From Nonlabens sp. (lineage in GTDB: Bacteria; Bacteroidota; Bacteroidia; Flavobacteriales; Flavobacteriaceae), in NCBI GenBank assembly GCA_023301395.1, contig JALZUY010000284.1, forward strand, positions 1-7,292: a stretch of 7,292 nucleotides of DNA, written 5' to 3'. Below the pieces are notes generated by a model that did no database searches, was not told where the DNA came from, and worked only from the letters and a program-made list of their open reading frames with translations. Position 1 is the first letter of the stretch; every line of letters begins with the position of its first letter. Position numbers and translations under genes: made by a program. Below are positions 1 to 7,217 of this stretch, one piece after another.

Positions 1-1508
1 GCACAACCAGCAAAGTTATCAAGTCCTTCCTCAAGTGCTCTTAATGTATTTACATCAAGGTCGTTTGTAGGTTCATCGAGTAACAATACGTTTCCTTCTT
101 CTTTTAAAGTCATAGCAAGGTGCAAGCGATTGCGCTCACCACCTGAAAGTGCAGCTACTTTTTTGTTTTGCTCAGATCCTGAAAAATTAAAGCGGCTCAA
201 ATAAGCTCTAGAGTTGACCATTTTTCCCGCCATCATCACCATATCCTGACCATCAGCAAAGTTTTCCCATATGGACTTTTCTGGATCGATATCACTATGG
301 TCTTGATCTACATATGCTAGTTTTACCGTTTCTCCTACTGTAAAAGAACCTTTATCTGGCTGCTCTTGTTCCATTATCATTTTGAAAATGGTTGTTTTAC
401 CAGCACCGTTAGGTCCTATAATACCTACTATTCCGTTTTGAGGTAATACAAAGTTCAAATCTTCATATAAGAGCTTATCGCCAAAAGCTTTACTCACTCC
501 ACTCGCCTCAATCACGTTAGTACCTAAACGTGGACCGTTAGGAATGTAGATTTCTAATTTTTCTTCTTTTTGTTTTTGGTCTTCATTCAATAACTTATCG
601 TAGTTATTCAAACGTGCTTTTTGTTTCGTCTGGCGACCTTTTGCACCTTGACGTACCCAATCTAGCTCACGCTTCAAGGTTTTCTGGCGTTTAGATTCTG
701 TCTTTTCTTCTTTTCTTAAACGATCACCTTTTTGCTCTAACCAGCTCGAGTAATTTCCTTTCCATGGAATACCTTCACCACGATCTAATTCTAGAATCCA
801 TCCAGCAACATTATCAAGAAAATACCTATCATGCGTTACTGCGATTACCGTTCCTTTATATTGAGCAAGATGTTGCTCTAACCATAATACAGACTCTGCA
901 TCTAAGTGGTTAGTAGGCTCATCCAGTAATAAAATCTCTGGTTGTTGAAGTAATAAACGACATAATGCTACACGTCTTTTCTCTCCACCAGATAGGTTTT
1001 CAATACTTGCATCTCCAGGTGGTGTGCGTAATGCATCCATTGCAATTTCTAACTTAGTATCAAGTTCCCATGCATTTGTCGCGTCAATTTTATCCTGTAA
1101 CTCAGCCTGACGGTTCATCAATTTCTCCATCTTATCAGCATCAGAATAAACTTCTTCTAGGCCAAAATCGTCATTGATCTTATTGTATTCATCTAGTATA
1201 GCAACCGTCTCAGCAACTCCTTCACGCACTATTTCCATTACGGTTTTACTCGCATCCAGCTCAGGCTCTTGTTCTAAGTAACCTACATTATAACCTGGTA
1301 AGAAATTAATATCACCTTGATAGTTCTTTTCAATCCCAGCAATAATCTTCATCAAAGTAGATTTACCAGAACCGTTAAGACCCAGGATACCTATTTTTGC
1401 TCCGTAGAAAAAGCTTAAATGTATATTTTTAAGAACTTGCTTCCCTGTACTTTGGTAAGTCTTTGAAAGACCTGACATAGAAAAAATCACTTGCTTATCA
1501 TCGCTCAT
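1..1508 (-). CDS. ettA: Energy-dependent translational throttle protein EttA (ABC-F ATPase), 3' end cut by window
   Basis: EttA is a cytoplasmic ABC-F protein that binds the ribosomal E site and gates the first steps of elongation according to the ATP/ADP ratio. The visible 502 residues start MSDDKQVIFS and hold two ABC cassettes. Cassette 1 has Walker A GLNGSGKS (43-50), signature LSGGE (172-176), Walker B LLLDE with catalytic E197, and switch H226. Cassette 2 has Walker A GPNGAGKT (365-372), signature LSGGE (454-458), and Walker B LLLDE with E479. An arm insertion lies at about 85-140, and a basic linker rich in Lys/Arg (about 255-310) contacts rRNA in the family. The stretch NAWELDTKLEIAMDAL (145-160) is typical of EttA and argues against a resistance ABC-F or Uup. 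E. coli EttA has 555 residues, so roughly 50-60 are missing beyond the window edge; nothing looks broken. The ATG overlaps the upstream gene's TGA (ATGA), implying translational coupling. Confidence 0.95.
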   Translation of the reverse strand, partial: MSDDKQVIFSMSGLSKTYQSTGKQVLKNIHLSFFYGAKIGILGLNGSGKSTLMKIIAGIEKNYQGDINFLPGYNVGYLEQEPELDASKTVMEIVREGVAETVAILDEYNKINDDFGLEEVYSDADKMEKLMNRQAELQDKIDATNAWELDTKLEIAMDALRTPPGDASIENLSGGEKRRVALCRLLLQQPEILLLDEPTNHLDAESVLWLEQHLAQYKGTVIAVTHDRYFLDNVAGWILELDRGEGIPWKGNYSSWLEQKGDRLRKEEKTESKRQKTLKRELDWVRQGAKGRQTKQKARLNNYDKLLNEDQKQKEEKLEIYIPNGPRLGTNVIEASGVSKAFGDKLLYEDLNFVLPQNGIVGIIGPNGAGKTTIFKMIMEQEQPDKGSFTVGETVKLAYVDQDHSDIDPEKSIWENFADGQDMVMMAGKMVNSRAYLSRFNFSGSEQNKKVAALSGGERNRLHLAMTLKEEGNVLLLDEPTNDLDVNTLRALEEGLDNFAGC

Positions 1509-1918
1509 CGTTGCGTTGTTTTTTGTTTTATTAATGTATGTAATTCTTGTAAAGATTTTTCTTGAAAACGCTTTCGCGAAAGCGTAACCAAATCCATCCC
1601 TTTTATATTTAAAATCAATTCTTTTTCATTGAGACTAAACTGTTCAATATCCATAAATTGAAAACCAAAAGTTTTACGGCCTAATAATTTTGCTGTCAAA
1701 CCTGTGTTATTATACTTTATAGTGTTTCTATGTCTTATGTTTTTGATTTGCGGTATTCCTAATAAAGTAATTCCAATAAACGCTGGAATCATATAGGTCA
1801 CTGGTGCATCATCAGTAATAATTAAGAATCCAAAAACAATACAAAGTATGGCTCCTATTACAGTAGGAAGAATGTTTTTAAGATTTGTTAAGTCTTCAAA
1901 ATGGATGAATTCTTTCAC
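1505..1918 (-). CDS. Two-helix membrane protein with soluble C-terminal domain, unknown function
   Basis: This is a 137-residue protein I do not recognise by name. Two hydrophobic helices are visible, at about 17-35 and 40-58, separated by a short acidic turn (DDAP). A polar, strand-rich tail follows (about 66-132), with alternating patterns such as NTIKYNNTGLTAKLLGRKTF and then IEQFSLNEKELILNIKG. The tail ends in an amphipathic helix (SLQELHTLIKQ). This layout resembles small bacterial membrane proteins with a PH-like domain; that is inference from the pattern only. The start is GTG at 1918; the next Met is at residue 43, inside the second helix, so GTG is the only start that keeps both helices. 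The stop codon of the 60-residue gene lies directly before this GTG, and its own TGA overlaps the ettA ATG. It therefore sits in the middle of a tightly coupled operon. Codons 112-117 form a perfect 18-bp palindrome. Confidence 0.85.
   Translation of the reverse strand: MKEFIHFEDLTNLKNILPTVIGAILCIVFGFLIITDDAPVTYMIPAFIGITLLGIPQIKNIRHRNTIKYNNTGLTAKLLGRKTFGFQFMDIEQFSLNEKELILNIKGMDLVTLSRKRFQEKSLQELHTLIKQKTTQR
1568..1585. repeat. 18-bp perfect palindrome inside a coding region
   Basis: ACGCTTTCGCGAAAGCGT is its own reverse complement over all 18 bases and is GC-rich against AT-rich surroundings. It falls exactly on codons 112-117 (TLSRKR) of the 137-residue membrane protein. A near copy of its 14-base core is at 5749-5762. 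From memory, GCTTTCGCGAAAGC-type palindromes recur in several marine Flavobacteriia genomes; I cannot check this here. Confidence 0.6.
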
Positions 1919-2101
1919 TTAAACACGGCCTTTCAATGCATTAAAAACCCAAGCAATTGCAAAGAAACCTACTCCTACAGCGGCAAATCCATATCCTGCA
2001 ACTTGATTATATCTAAATGCTCCTAATGCTATTAAACCCAAACCTATAATAATCATTATAAGTGTAGCCCAACCTAAAACACCATTTTTATTCATCGCCA
2101 T
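1919..2101 (-). CDS. Small two-helix membrane protein, CAL67264 family
   Basis: This 60-residue protein is almost entirely hydrophobic: a short polar head (MAMNKN), helix 1 at about 8-28 (rich in Ile/Leu/Gly), a short polar turn with FRYNQ, helix 2 at about 35-55 (ending FFAIAWVFNAL), and a basic tail KGRV. From memory it matches the small Bacteroidetes membrane protein family named after CAL67264 of Gramella forsetii, whose members are about this length; the function is unknown. It is the first gene of the leftward operon, and a TATCTTTG promoter box sits 19 bases upstream. Met1 and Met3 are both possible starts, and the sequence does not decide between them. Its TAA is immediately followed by the GTG of the next gene, so translation of the two is probably coupled. 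Confidence 0.85.
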   Translation of the reverse strand: MAMNKNGVLGWATLIMIIIGLGLIALGAFRYNQVAGYGFAAVGVGFFAIAWVFNALKGRV

Positions 2102-2120
2102 ATTATCAACTTTTCAATGA

Positions 2121-2128
2121 CAAAGATA
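2121..2128 (-). promoter_or_regulatory. Bacteroidetes -7 promoter box TATCTTTG for the leftward operon
   Basis: Read on the minus strand this is TATCTTTG, an exact match to the TAnnTTTG -7 consensus used by the Bacteroidetes housekeeping sigma factor. It lies 19 bases upstream of the ATG at 2101, which leaves a 5' leader of only about a dozen bases. The -33 position is T-rich (about 2145-2153) but has no clear TTG. It probably drives all three leftward genes, since no gap between them leaves room for another promoter. Confidence 0.65.
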
Positions 2129-2155
2129 AGGAGTAAAAGGCTACCTATTAAAAAA

Positions 2156-2188
2156 TGAGAATTACATTAATAATTGAATTAATTCTCA
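2156..2188. repeat. AT-rich inverted repeat, possible operator
   Basis: TGAGAATTA (2156-2164) is mirrored exactly by TAATTCTCA (2180-2188) across a 15-base spacer. The spacer overlaps a smaller palindrome, GAATTAATTC (2176-2185). The site begins 28 bases upstream of the leftward -7 box, in the position of an upstream regulator site. There is no T-tract, so it is not a good terminator. A regulatory role is inference. Confidence 0.35.
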
Positions 2189-2292
2189 ATTGATTGTCAG
2201 CAACTTAGACACAAATAAGACAATAACGCTCTATGCATTTAAGTTTTATCTTCTGCACACTAGTCCAAGCTCAGCAAACAAACTCACTTCAT

Positions 2293-2323
2293 CGATAAAA
2301 ATGATTAATTATCGTTATTTTTA
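2293..2323. repeat. Overlapping AT-rich dyads upstream of the giant gene
   Basis: Two inverted repeats overlap here: CGATAA (2293-2298) with TTATCG (2309-2314), and TAAAAAT (2296-2302) with ATTTTTA (2317-2323). They lie 53-83 bases upstream of the rightward -7 box. Short dyads arise easily in DNA this AT-rich, so an operator role is only a possibility. Confidence 0.25.
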
Positions 2324-2375
2324 AAGGCTTACAAGTGTGAAATCCGACAAAATACCTATTTTCACCCTTGATTCA

Positions 2376-2383
2376 TACCTTTG
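2376..2383 (+). promoter_or_regulatory. Bacteroidetes -7 promoter box TACCTTTG for the giant secreted-protein gene
   Basis: TACCTTTG matches the TAnnTTTG -7 consensus exactly and ends 7 bases before the ATG at 2391. Transcription would start within a few bases of the ATG, giving a very short leader or none. No TTG is seen at the expected -33 distance (about 2352-2357). The box lies inside an in-frame GTG extension (2337-2390), which is a strong argument that the extension is not translated and that the ATG at 2391 is the real start. Confidence 0.65.
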
Positions 2384-2390
2384 CCTACTT

Positions 2391-5300
2391 ATGAAAAGAA
2401 AAATATTGCATAATGCTCTAATAGCAGCTATCTTATTTTTAAGTTTTAACGCTACGGCCCAACTTATTACAACTACAACTGGTGCTACGGCTGACCAGTT
2501 AGTTAGACAATCACTAGACAATGATTGTGTCCAAATCAGTAATATTACTTCTCCTACAAATGGTTCAGTTAATGGACTAGGAAGTTTTGGGAGCTTTAAT
2601 CAAGCTGGAACTGCCTTTCCATTTAACGATGGATTCTTTTTAACCACTGGTAATGCAATATCTGCTGGAAACAGTATCATTATCCCTGATCTTAATGAAG
2701 GCAATATGGCCTGGAATGGTGATACAGATCTAGAAAACGCTTTAGGTATTTCAAATACATTAAATGCTACAGTCATTGAATTTGATCTAGTTAGTGTTAC
2801 TGATGTTATTAGTTTTAACTATCTATTAGCATCGGAGGAATATCAAATGGATTTCCCATGTAACGTTGCTGATGGTTTTGCACTCTTATTAAGACCAACA
2901 GGTAGTAGTTTACCATATCAAAATATGGCGTTAGTACCTGGCACAAATACTCCTGTTGGAATTGATACTGTACATCCCGAAGTAGTTGGACAATGCGCAG
3001 AAGAAAATGTCGCTTTTTTTGGTGGAACACAAATAGGTGATACAAATTATGAAGGAAGAACCGTGCCCTTTACAGCAACAGCTCCAGTAATCCCTAATCA
3101 ATCTTACCATTTAAAAATGGTGGTTGCAGATCAATTTGATTTCCGTTTTGATACCGCTGTTTTTATTGAAAGCGGCAGTCTAAGGGCTGATGTTGAACTA
3201 GGTCCTGATCTACTTGTTTGCACAGATGCTACACTAGATGCTGATGTAGGAAATCCTCTTGCAACTTATGAATGGTTTAACAATGGAACTCTAATCACTG
3301 GTCAAACAGGAACAACACTTTTTGTTGACACAACAGCTACATATACTGTTGAGGTAACCATTCCTAGTACTGGTCCTAATTGTATAATAACAGATGATGT
3401 GATTGTCACAATAGACCCTAATCAACTTAATCTTACACTTCTCAATCTTGAGTTATGTGACGACCCAAGTAATGATGGAATAGAGAGCTTTGATCTTGAT
3501 ACGCAAGGAAATACAATAGTAAGTGGTTTATCAGCTGGAAATTACAATTTTGCCTTTTATGAAGATCTTAATGATGCACAAAACGAGACAAATGCTTTAC
3601 CTACTAATTATAACAACACATCAAGTCCACAGGTTATATATTTAAGAATTAATGATTTAGATTCTGGTTGTCAAGGTATCTCTTCATTTAATTTAATAGT
3701 AAATCATATCCCAGTAGCTAGCGATTTTAATTTAATTATTTGTGCCGATGATTCTAGTGGCACGACAAACATAGATCTTACAAATCTTGATAATCAAGTA
3801 ACATCGAGTACCGGTAATGTAATCACATATCACAGCAGTATCAATGATGCTGATACTAATACTAATTCGCTATCTTCTCCATACACAAACATTTCAAATC
3901 CAGATACTATAATCGCTCGCATTACAGATCCAATTTCTGGATGTTTTGAAACAAGTACAGTAACAATAGATTTGTTTGTTCCACCTGTGTTAAGCTCTTC
4001 CTTAGAAGAAATAGACGCTTGTGACCAAGATGGAGATGGACTAGCTACATTTGATATTACTAGTGTAGAATCTGAATTCACTAGTGGTTTATCGAACTTT
4101 AGCGTGACTTATCATTTATCTCTACCCGATGCAGAGTCTGGGATAAATCCTATCATGAATCCAACCGCATTTGACAATACAGTTCCTAGAATTCAAAATG
4201 TATTTATAAGAGTGATCGATAATACCACAGGATGCTCAAGTATAGCAACTATAAGACTTTATTCCAATCTTTTACTTGATGCTACTGAAATTCAAGATTT
4301 TCAATTATGCGATGATATTAGCAATGATGGTATTGAGAATTTTAATCTTGACGAAATGCAACTCGATATTGTCAATGGACTAGAAATGGTTACCGTGGAA
4401 TTTTACGAAACCATAACAGACCAGCAAGCAGATACAAATCGATTAGATAAAACGATGGGATATCCTAATTCTACTAATCCACAAACATTATGGATACGTA
4501 TTATCAGTCCTACTTGTGTAGAATTTGCAGAAATTGAGATAGAAGTCTATCCATTCTTTGAGGTTGATCCTATTTCAGATCAAACCTATTGTGATGAAGA
4601 TCAAGACTTAATTACAACAATAGACTTATCCGTTTTCAATGATGCTGCTCGTGGAATACTGCCCAACACATTTCCTGTAACTTACTTTTTAACACAACTG
4701 GATGCAGACGATAATAACAATCCTATTACAACATTTACTAATACCACAAATCCATTTGATGTTTTTGTTCAAGTTACTAATCTCAATGGATGTTCAGACG
4801 TGCACCCTATGCAAATCACCATATTACCAGCACCAGTAGCTGTTGCCCCTTCACCATATGTAATATGTGACAACAATCAAGATGGATTCTTTTTAATAGA
4901 CTTAACCAGTAAAGAAGGTGAAGTAACAACAGATATTGATCGTACATTTTCCTATCACACTTCTTTAGCCGATGCTGACTCTGGCAGTAATGCAATAACT
5001 GGAATCATATCTTATAACGCACAAACAGAAATTGTCTTCATAAGAGTAATTGATGATATAAATGGTTGTCCTACGGTAGTGCAGCAATTTATAACTGTGA
5101 ATACACTACCCGTATTTCCAAATATTTCCTTATTCAATATATGTGAGTCTGACGGAGATGGAATAGAGAGTTTCTTGTTAGGTACTAAAGATAACGAGAT
5201 TTTAAACGGGCAATCTGGTAAAGTAGTTTCTTATCACCTATCAGCTGGTGATGCCTCTAGTAATAGTAATCCTATTGATAAAAATATTGGGTTTTTAAAC

Positions 5301-7217
5301 AGCTCTTCACCGCAAACTATCTTTGTACGTGTCGAGAATATTACAGACGTTACTTGTTTTGGAACAGACTCTTTTAACCTTGAAGTAAATGAAACTCCTA
5401 CATTCAATAGTCCAGACGATTTAACAGTCTGTGATAATAATAATGATGGAATTTCCACCTTTGACTTACAACCTACAATTGACCAAATTAGGAATGGAAT
5501 CACAGCAAACCTGACCATCGCATTTTTTGATAACACGACAGATGCTAATGATAACACAAACCCATTACCTACTGTTTTCACAAACACATCAAATCCACAA
5601 ACAATTATAGCACGTATAGGTAATGACGTTTTATGCTTTGAACTTGAGGATATTGAATTAAACGTTGTAGACGCTCCTACTGTAACAGTAGTGAATCCAT
5701 CCATAGAATGTGATGATGATTATGATGGCATTACAACTTTTGATTTAAGCTTACGCGAAAGCGAAGTTATAGGAACCAGACCATTCAACTCAATCGTTAC
5801 GTGGCACACTGACCTACTAGAAGCTGAGGCCGGAACAAACCCTATTCCAGATGAAACAAACTTTACGAATACAACAAATCCTCAAACCGTTTATTTAAGA
5901 TTATTCAACACCATATCTGCTTGTTATGCGATTGGACCACTGGAATTACAAGTTGAATTACCGCCACTTTTCACACCTGTTGCATCCTATAGATTTTGTG
6001 ATAATCCAGCGATGGAAGTTGATTTAAAAGAGGTTACATCAAGTTTCATAAATCCATTGCCTAATAATAATATGGTAACCTACTATGATAATGCACTCGA
6101 CGCTGCTGATGGTATCAATGCATTACCTACTCCATTTATCTACACGGCAAATTCAACGACCATATTTACAAGATTAGAAAACACCACAACAGGTTGTTTC
6201 TTTGTCACTAATTTTGATTTACAAATTCAAGCTAGTCCTATATTACCAGCTATTGGAAATTATGATATGACATTTTGCGATGACGATTATGACGGACTTA
6301 TAATTGTAGACGTATTAGTAAATGATATTCCTGCATTAGGTTCTTTAAATCAAGCAAATCATACGGTCCGATATTTCTTCTCGCAAGCCGATGCTGAGAA
6401 TCAAACTAATGAAATAACAGGAACTATAACCGCAATTGACGGAACTCAAATTTTCACGCTAGTTACTGAAAGCATTCTAGGTTGTTCAAGCATTGGGAAC
6501 TTTGATATAATAGTGAATCCTTTACCTCTAGCACCTATTGATAGACACTACGTAATATGTGACATATTTGTAACTGCTGATGCTGCTACTGGAGTCGCTG
6601 GCGAGACTTACTTGTGGTCAACTGGAGAAACGACTTCTTCTATAGATATTACCGTTCCAGGAGATTACAATGTAATTATTACTAGTGCTCAAGGTTGTTC
6701 ATCACCAGCGGCACGTTTCTTAGTGACTCAATCTAGTAGTGCGATGATAGATTTTATCGTAAAAGTAGATTTTGCAGACCCTAATTCAATAACAGTTATT
6801 GTAAGTGGTGATGGAGACTATCTATATGTACTTGATAATGGAGAACCTCAACGCAGTAATATTTTTTCTGATGTAACTCGTGGTTATCATGATGTAGTTG
6901 TTATAGACATTAATGGTTGTGATCCTACTCCATCACAACGAGTACTTATTATCGATTACCCTAAATTTTTCACGCCTAACTCAGATAACTTTAATGATTT
7001 CTGGCAGGTAGATGATATTGAAACTTTTGATGATGCAATTTTTGCCATCTTTGATCGTCATGGAAAACTTCTCAAGACCTTTGACAAAGATTCTCAAGGT
7101 TGGGATGGAATGTATAACGGTAATCCTATGCCATCGTCTGACTACTGGTTCTTACTGGAAATCAAAGATTCTCGCGGAGATTTTGATGTAAGAGGTCACT
7201 TTAGTTTGAAGAGATAG
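2391..7217 (+). CDS. Giant secreted repeat protein: choice-of-anchor L domain, 11 tandem repeats, T9SS type B sorting domain
   Basis: This 1608-residue protein is exported by Sec and then by the type IX secretion system. Residues 1-23 are a signal peptide (MKRK, hydrophobic core, NATA|Q). Residues about 24-265 form a choice-of-anchor L domain, with CVQISNI (46-52), a GTAFPFNDGFFLTTGNA block (73-89) and ASEEY (147-151) followed by DGFALLL. An Ig/PKD-like module follows (about 274-342, C277/C331). Eleven repeats of 92-96 residues cover about 356-1389. A second Ig-like module (about 1390-1447) contains YLWSTGETTSSI and NVIITSAQGC. A SprB-like module (about 1450-1520) contains YLYVLDNGEPQ and VVVIDINGC. 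The C-terminus (about 1522-1608, YPKFFTPNSDNFNDFW then WDGMYNGNPMPSSDYWF) is the gliding-motility-associated type B sorting signal. The ATG at 2391 is chosen because it begins the signal peptide and follows a promoter box; a GTG at 2337 would add 18 non-signal residues. It ends with tandem TAG stops. An adhesin or surface-matrix role is inferred from the architecture; no catalytic domain is seen. Confidence 0.93.
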   Translation: MKRKILHNALIAAILFLSFNATAQLITTTTGATADQLVRQSLDNDCVQISNITSPTNGSVNGLGSFGSFNQAGTAFPFNDGFFLTTGNAISAGNSIIIPDLNEGNMAWNGDTDLENALGISNTLNATVIEFDLVSVTDVISFNYLLASEEYQMDFPCNVADGFALLLRPTGSSLPYQNMALVPGTNTPVGIDTVHPEVVGQCAEENVAFFGGTQIGDTNYEGRTVPFTATAPVIPNQSYHLKMVVADQFDFRFDTAVFIESGSLRADVELGPDLLVCTDATLDADVGNPLATYEWFNNGTLITGQTGTTLFVDTTATYTVEVTIPSTGPNCIITDDVIVTIDPNQLNLTLLNLELCDDPSNDGIESFDLDTQGNTIVSGLSAGNYNFAFYEDLNDAQNETNALPTNYNNTSSPQVIYLRINDLDSGCQGISSFNLIVNHIPVASDFNLIICADDSSGTTNIDLTNLDNQVTSSTGNVITYHSSINDADTNTNSLSSPYTNISNPDTIIARITDPISGCFETSTVTIDLFVPPVLSSSLEEIDACDQDGDGLATFDITSVESEFTSGLSNFSVTYHLSLPDAESGINPIMNPTAFDNTVPRIQNVFIRVIDNTTGCSSIATIRLYSNLLLDATEIQDFQLCDDISNDGIENFNLDEMQLDIVNGLEMVTVEFYETITDQQADTNRLDKTMGYPNSTNPQTLWIRIISPTCVEFAEIEIEVYPFFEVDPISDQTYCDEDQDLITTIDLSVFNDAARGILPNTFPVTYFLTQLDADDNNNPITTFTNTTNPFDVFVQVTNLNGCSDVHPMQITILPAPVAVAPSPYVICDNNQDGFFLIDLTSKEGEVTTDIDRTFSYHTSLADADSGSNAITGIISYNAQTEIVFIRVIDDINGCPTVVQQFITVNTLPVFPNISLFNICESDGDGIESFLLGTKDNEILNGQSGKVVSYHLSAGDASSNSNPIDKNIGFLNSSSPQTIFVRVENITDVTCFGTDSFNLEVNETPTFNSPDDLTVCDNNNDGISTFDLQPTIDQIRNGITANLTIAFFDNTTDANDNTNPLPTVFTNTSNPQTIIARIGNDVLCFELEDIELNVVDAPTVTVVNPSIECDDDYDGITTFDLSLRESEVIGTRPFNSIVTWHTDLLEAEAGTNPIPDETNFTNTTNPQTVYLRLFNTISACYAIGPLELQVELPPLFTPVASYRFCDNPAMEVDLKEVTSSFINPLPNNNMVTYYDNALDAADGINALPTPFIYTANSTTIFTRLENTTTGCFFVTNFDLQIQASPILPAIGNYDMTFCDDDYDGLIIVDVLVNDIPALGSLNQANHTVRYFFSQADAENQTNEITGTITAIDGTQIFTLVTESILGCSSIGNFDIIVNPLPLAPIDRHYVICDIFVTADAATGVAGETYLWSTGETTSSIDITVPGDYNVIITSAQGCSSPAARFLVTQSSSAMIDFIVKVDFADPNSITVIVSGDGDYLYVLDNGEPQRSNIFSDVTRGYHDVVVIDINGCDPTPSQRVLIIDYPKFFTPNSDNFNDFWQVDDIETFDDAIFAIFDRHGKLLKTFDKDSQGWDGMYNGNPMPSSDYWFLLEIKDSRGDFDVRGHFSLKR
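3456..6557 (+). repeat. Protein-level tandem array: eleven Cys-paired repeats of 92-96 residues
   Basis: Each unit opens with a Cys followed by an acidic loop and FDL (consensus CDxxxDGxxxFDL). It continues with a VTYHxSxxDA-like strand, a block like FTNTSNPQTIxxR, a second Cys usually preceded by Gly, and a closing strand. First Cys residues: 356, 451, 544, 640, 734, 826, 918, 1014, 1107, 1203, 1296. Second Cys: 427, 518, 615, 709, 801, 893, 989, 1082, 1178, 1269, 1365. The pair spacing is held at 66-71, which suggests a disulfide in every unit. Loops such as DQDGDG (unit 3) and DDDYDG (units 9 and 11) look like calcium-binding loops. Units 2, 5 and 10 have degenerate loops. The DNA copies have diverged, so the duplication is old and not a recombining DNA repeat. 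Confidence 0.88.
5749..5762. repeat. Near copy of the GCTTTCGCGAAAGC palindrome
   Basis: GCTTACGCGAAAGC matches the core of the palindrome at 1568-1585 at 13 of 14 positions. Here it encodes SLRES (1120-1124) in repeat unit 9 of the giant protein, so it is read in a different frame from the first copy. A single near copy could be chance. Confidence 0.35.

Larger units (their letters stand above)
2102..2390. other. Divergent intergenic region between the leftward operon and the giant gene
   Basis: This 289-base AT-rich region separates two divergent transcription units. It holds one TAnnTTTG promoter box facing each way and two AT-rich inverted repeats (2156-2188 and 2293-2323). I see no tRNA, no riboswitch-like fold, no rho-independent terminator and no convincing small ORF in it. 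Between about 2190 and 2290 I find nothing recognisable. Confidence 0.7.

Noticed and set aside
1..1508. Antibiotic-resistance ABC-F protein or Uup instead of EttA
   Set aside because: Arm and linker layout and the NAWELDTKLEIAMDAL stretch match EttA, and it sits in a housekeeping-like context.
2337..2390. GTG-initiated N-terminal extension of the giant protein
   Set aside because: It precedes a complete signal peptide and overlaps a TACCTTTG promoter box; the ATG at 2391 is the better start.
2321..2521. Minus-strand reading frame of 66 residues
   Set aside because: It overlaps the promoter and signal peptide region of the giant gene antisense and has no recognisable protein features.
2815..3045. 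Minus-strand reading frame of 76 residues
   Set aside because: It is the antisense shadow of the choice-of-anchor L domain coding region.
3830..4081. Minus-strand reading frame of 83 residues
   Set aside because: It is the antisense shadow of repeat units 2-3; its Ser/Val-rich composition is what the reverse of Asp/Asn/Thr-rich codons gives.
5234..5704. Minus-strand reading frame of 156 residues
   Set aside because: It is the antisense shadow of repeat units 7-9, low in complexity, with no promoter or start context.
3456..6557. CRISPR array or DNA tandem repeat
   Set aside because: The periodicity is in the protein; the DNA copies are diverged, with no identical repeats separated by spacers.
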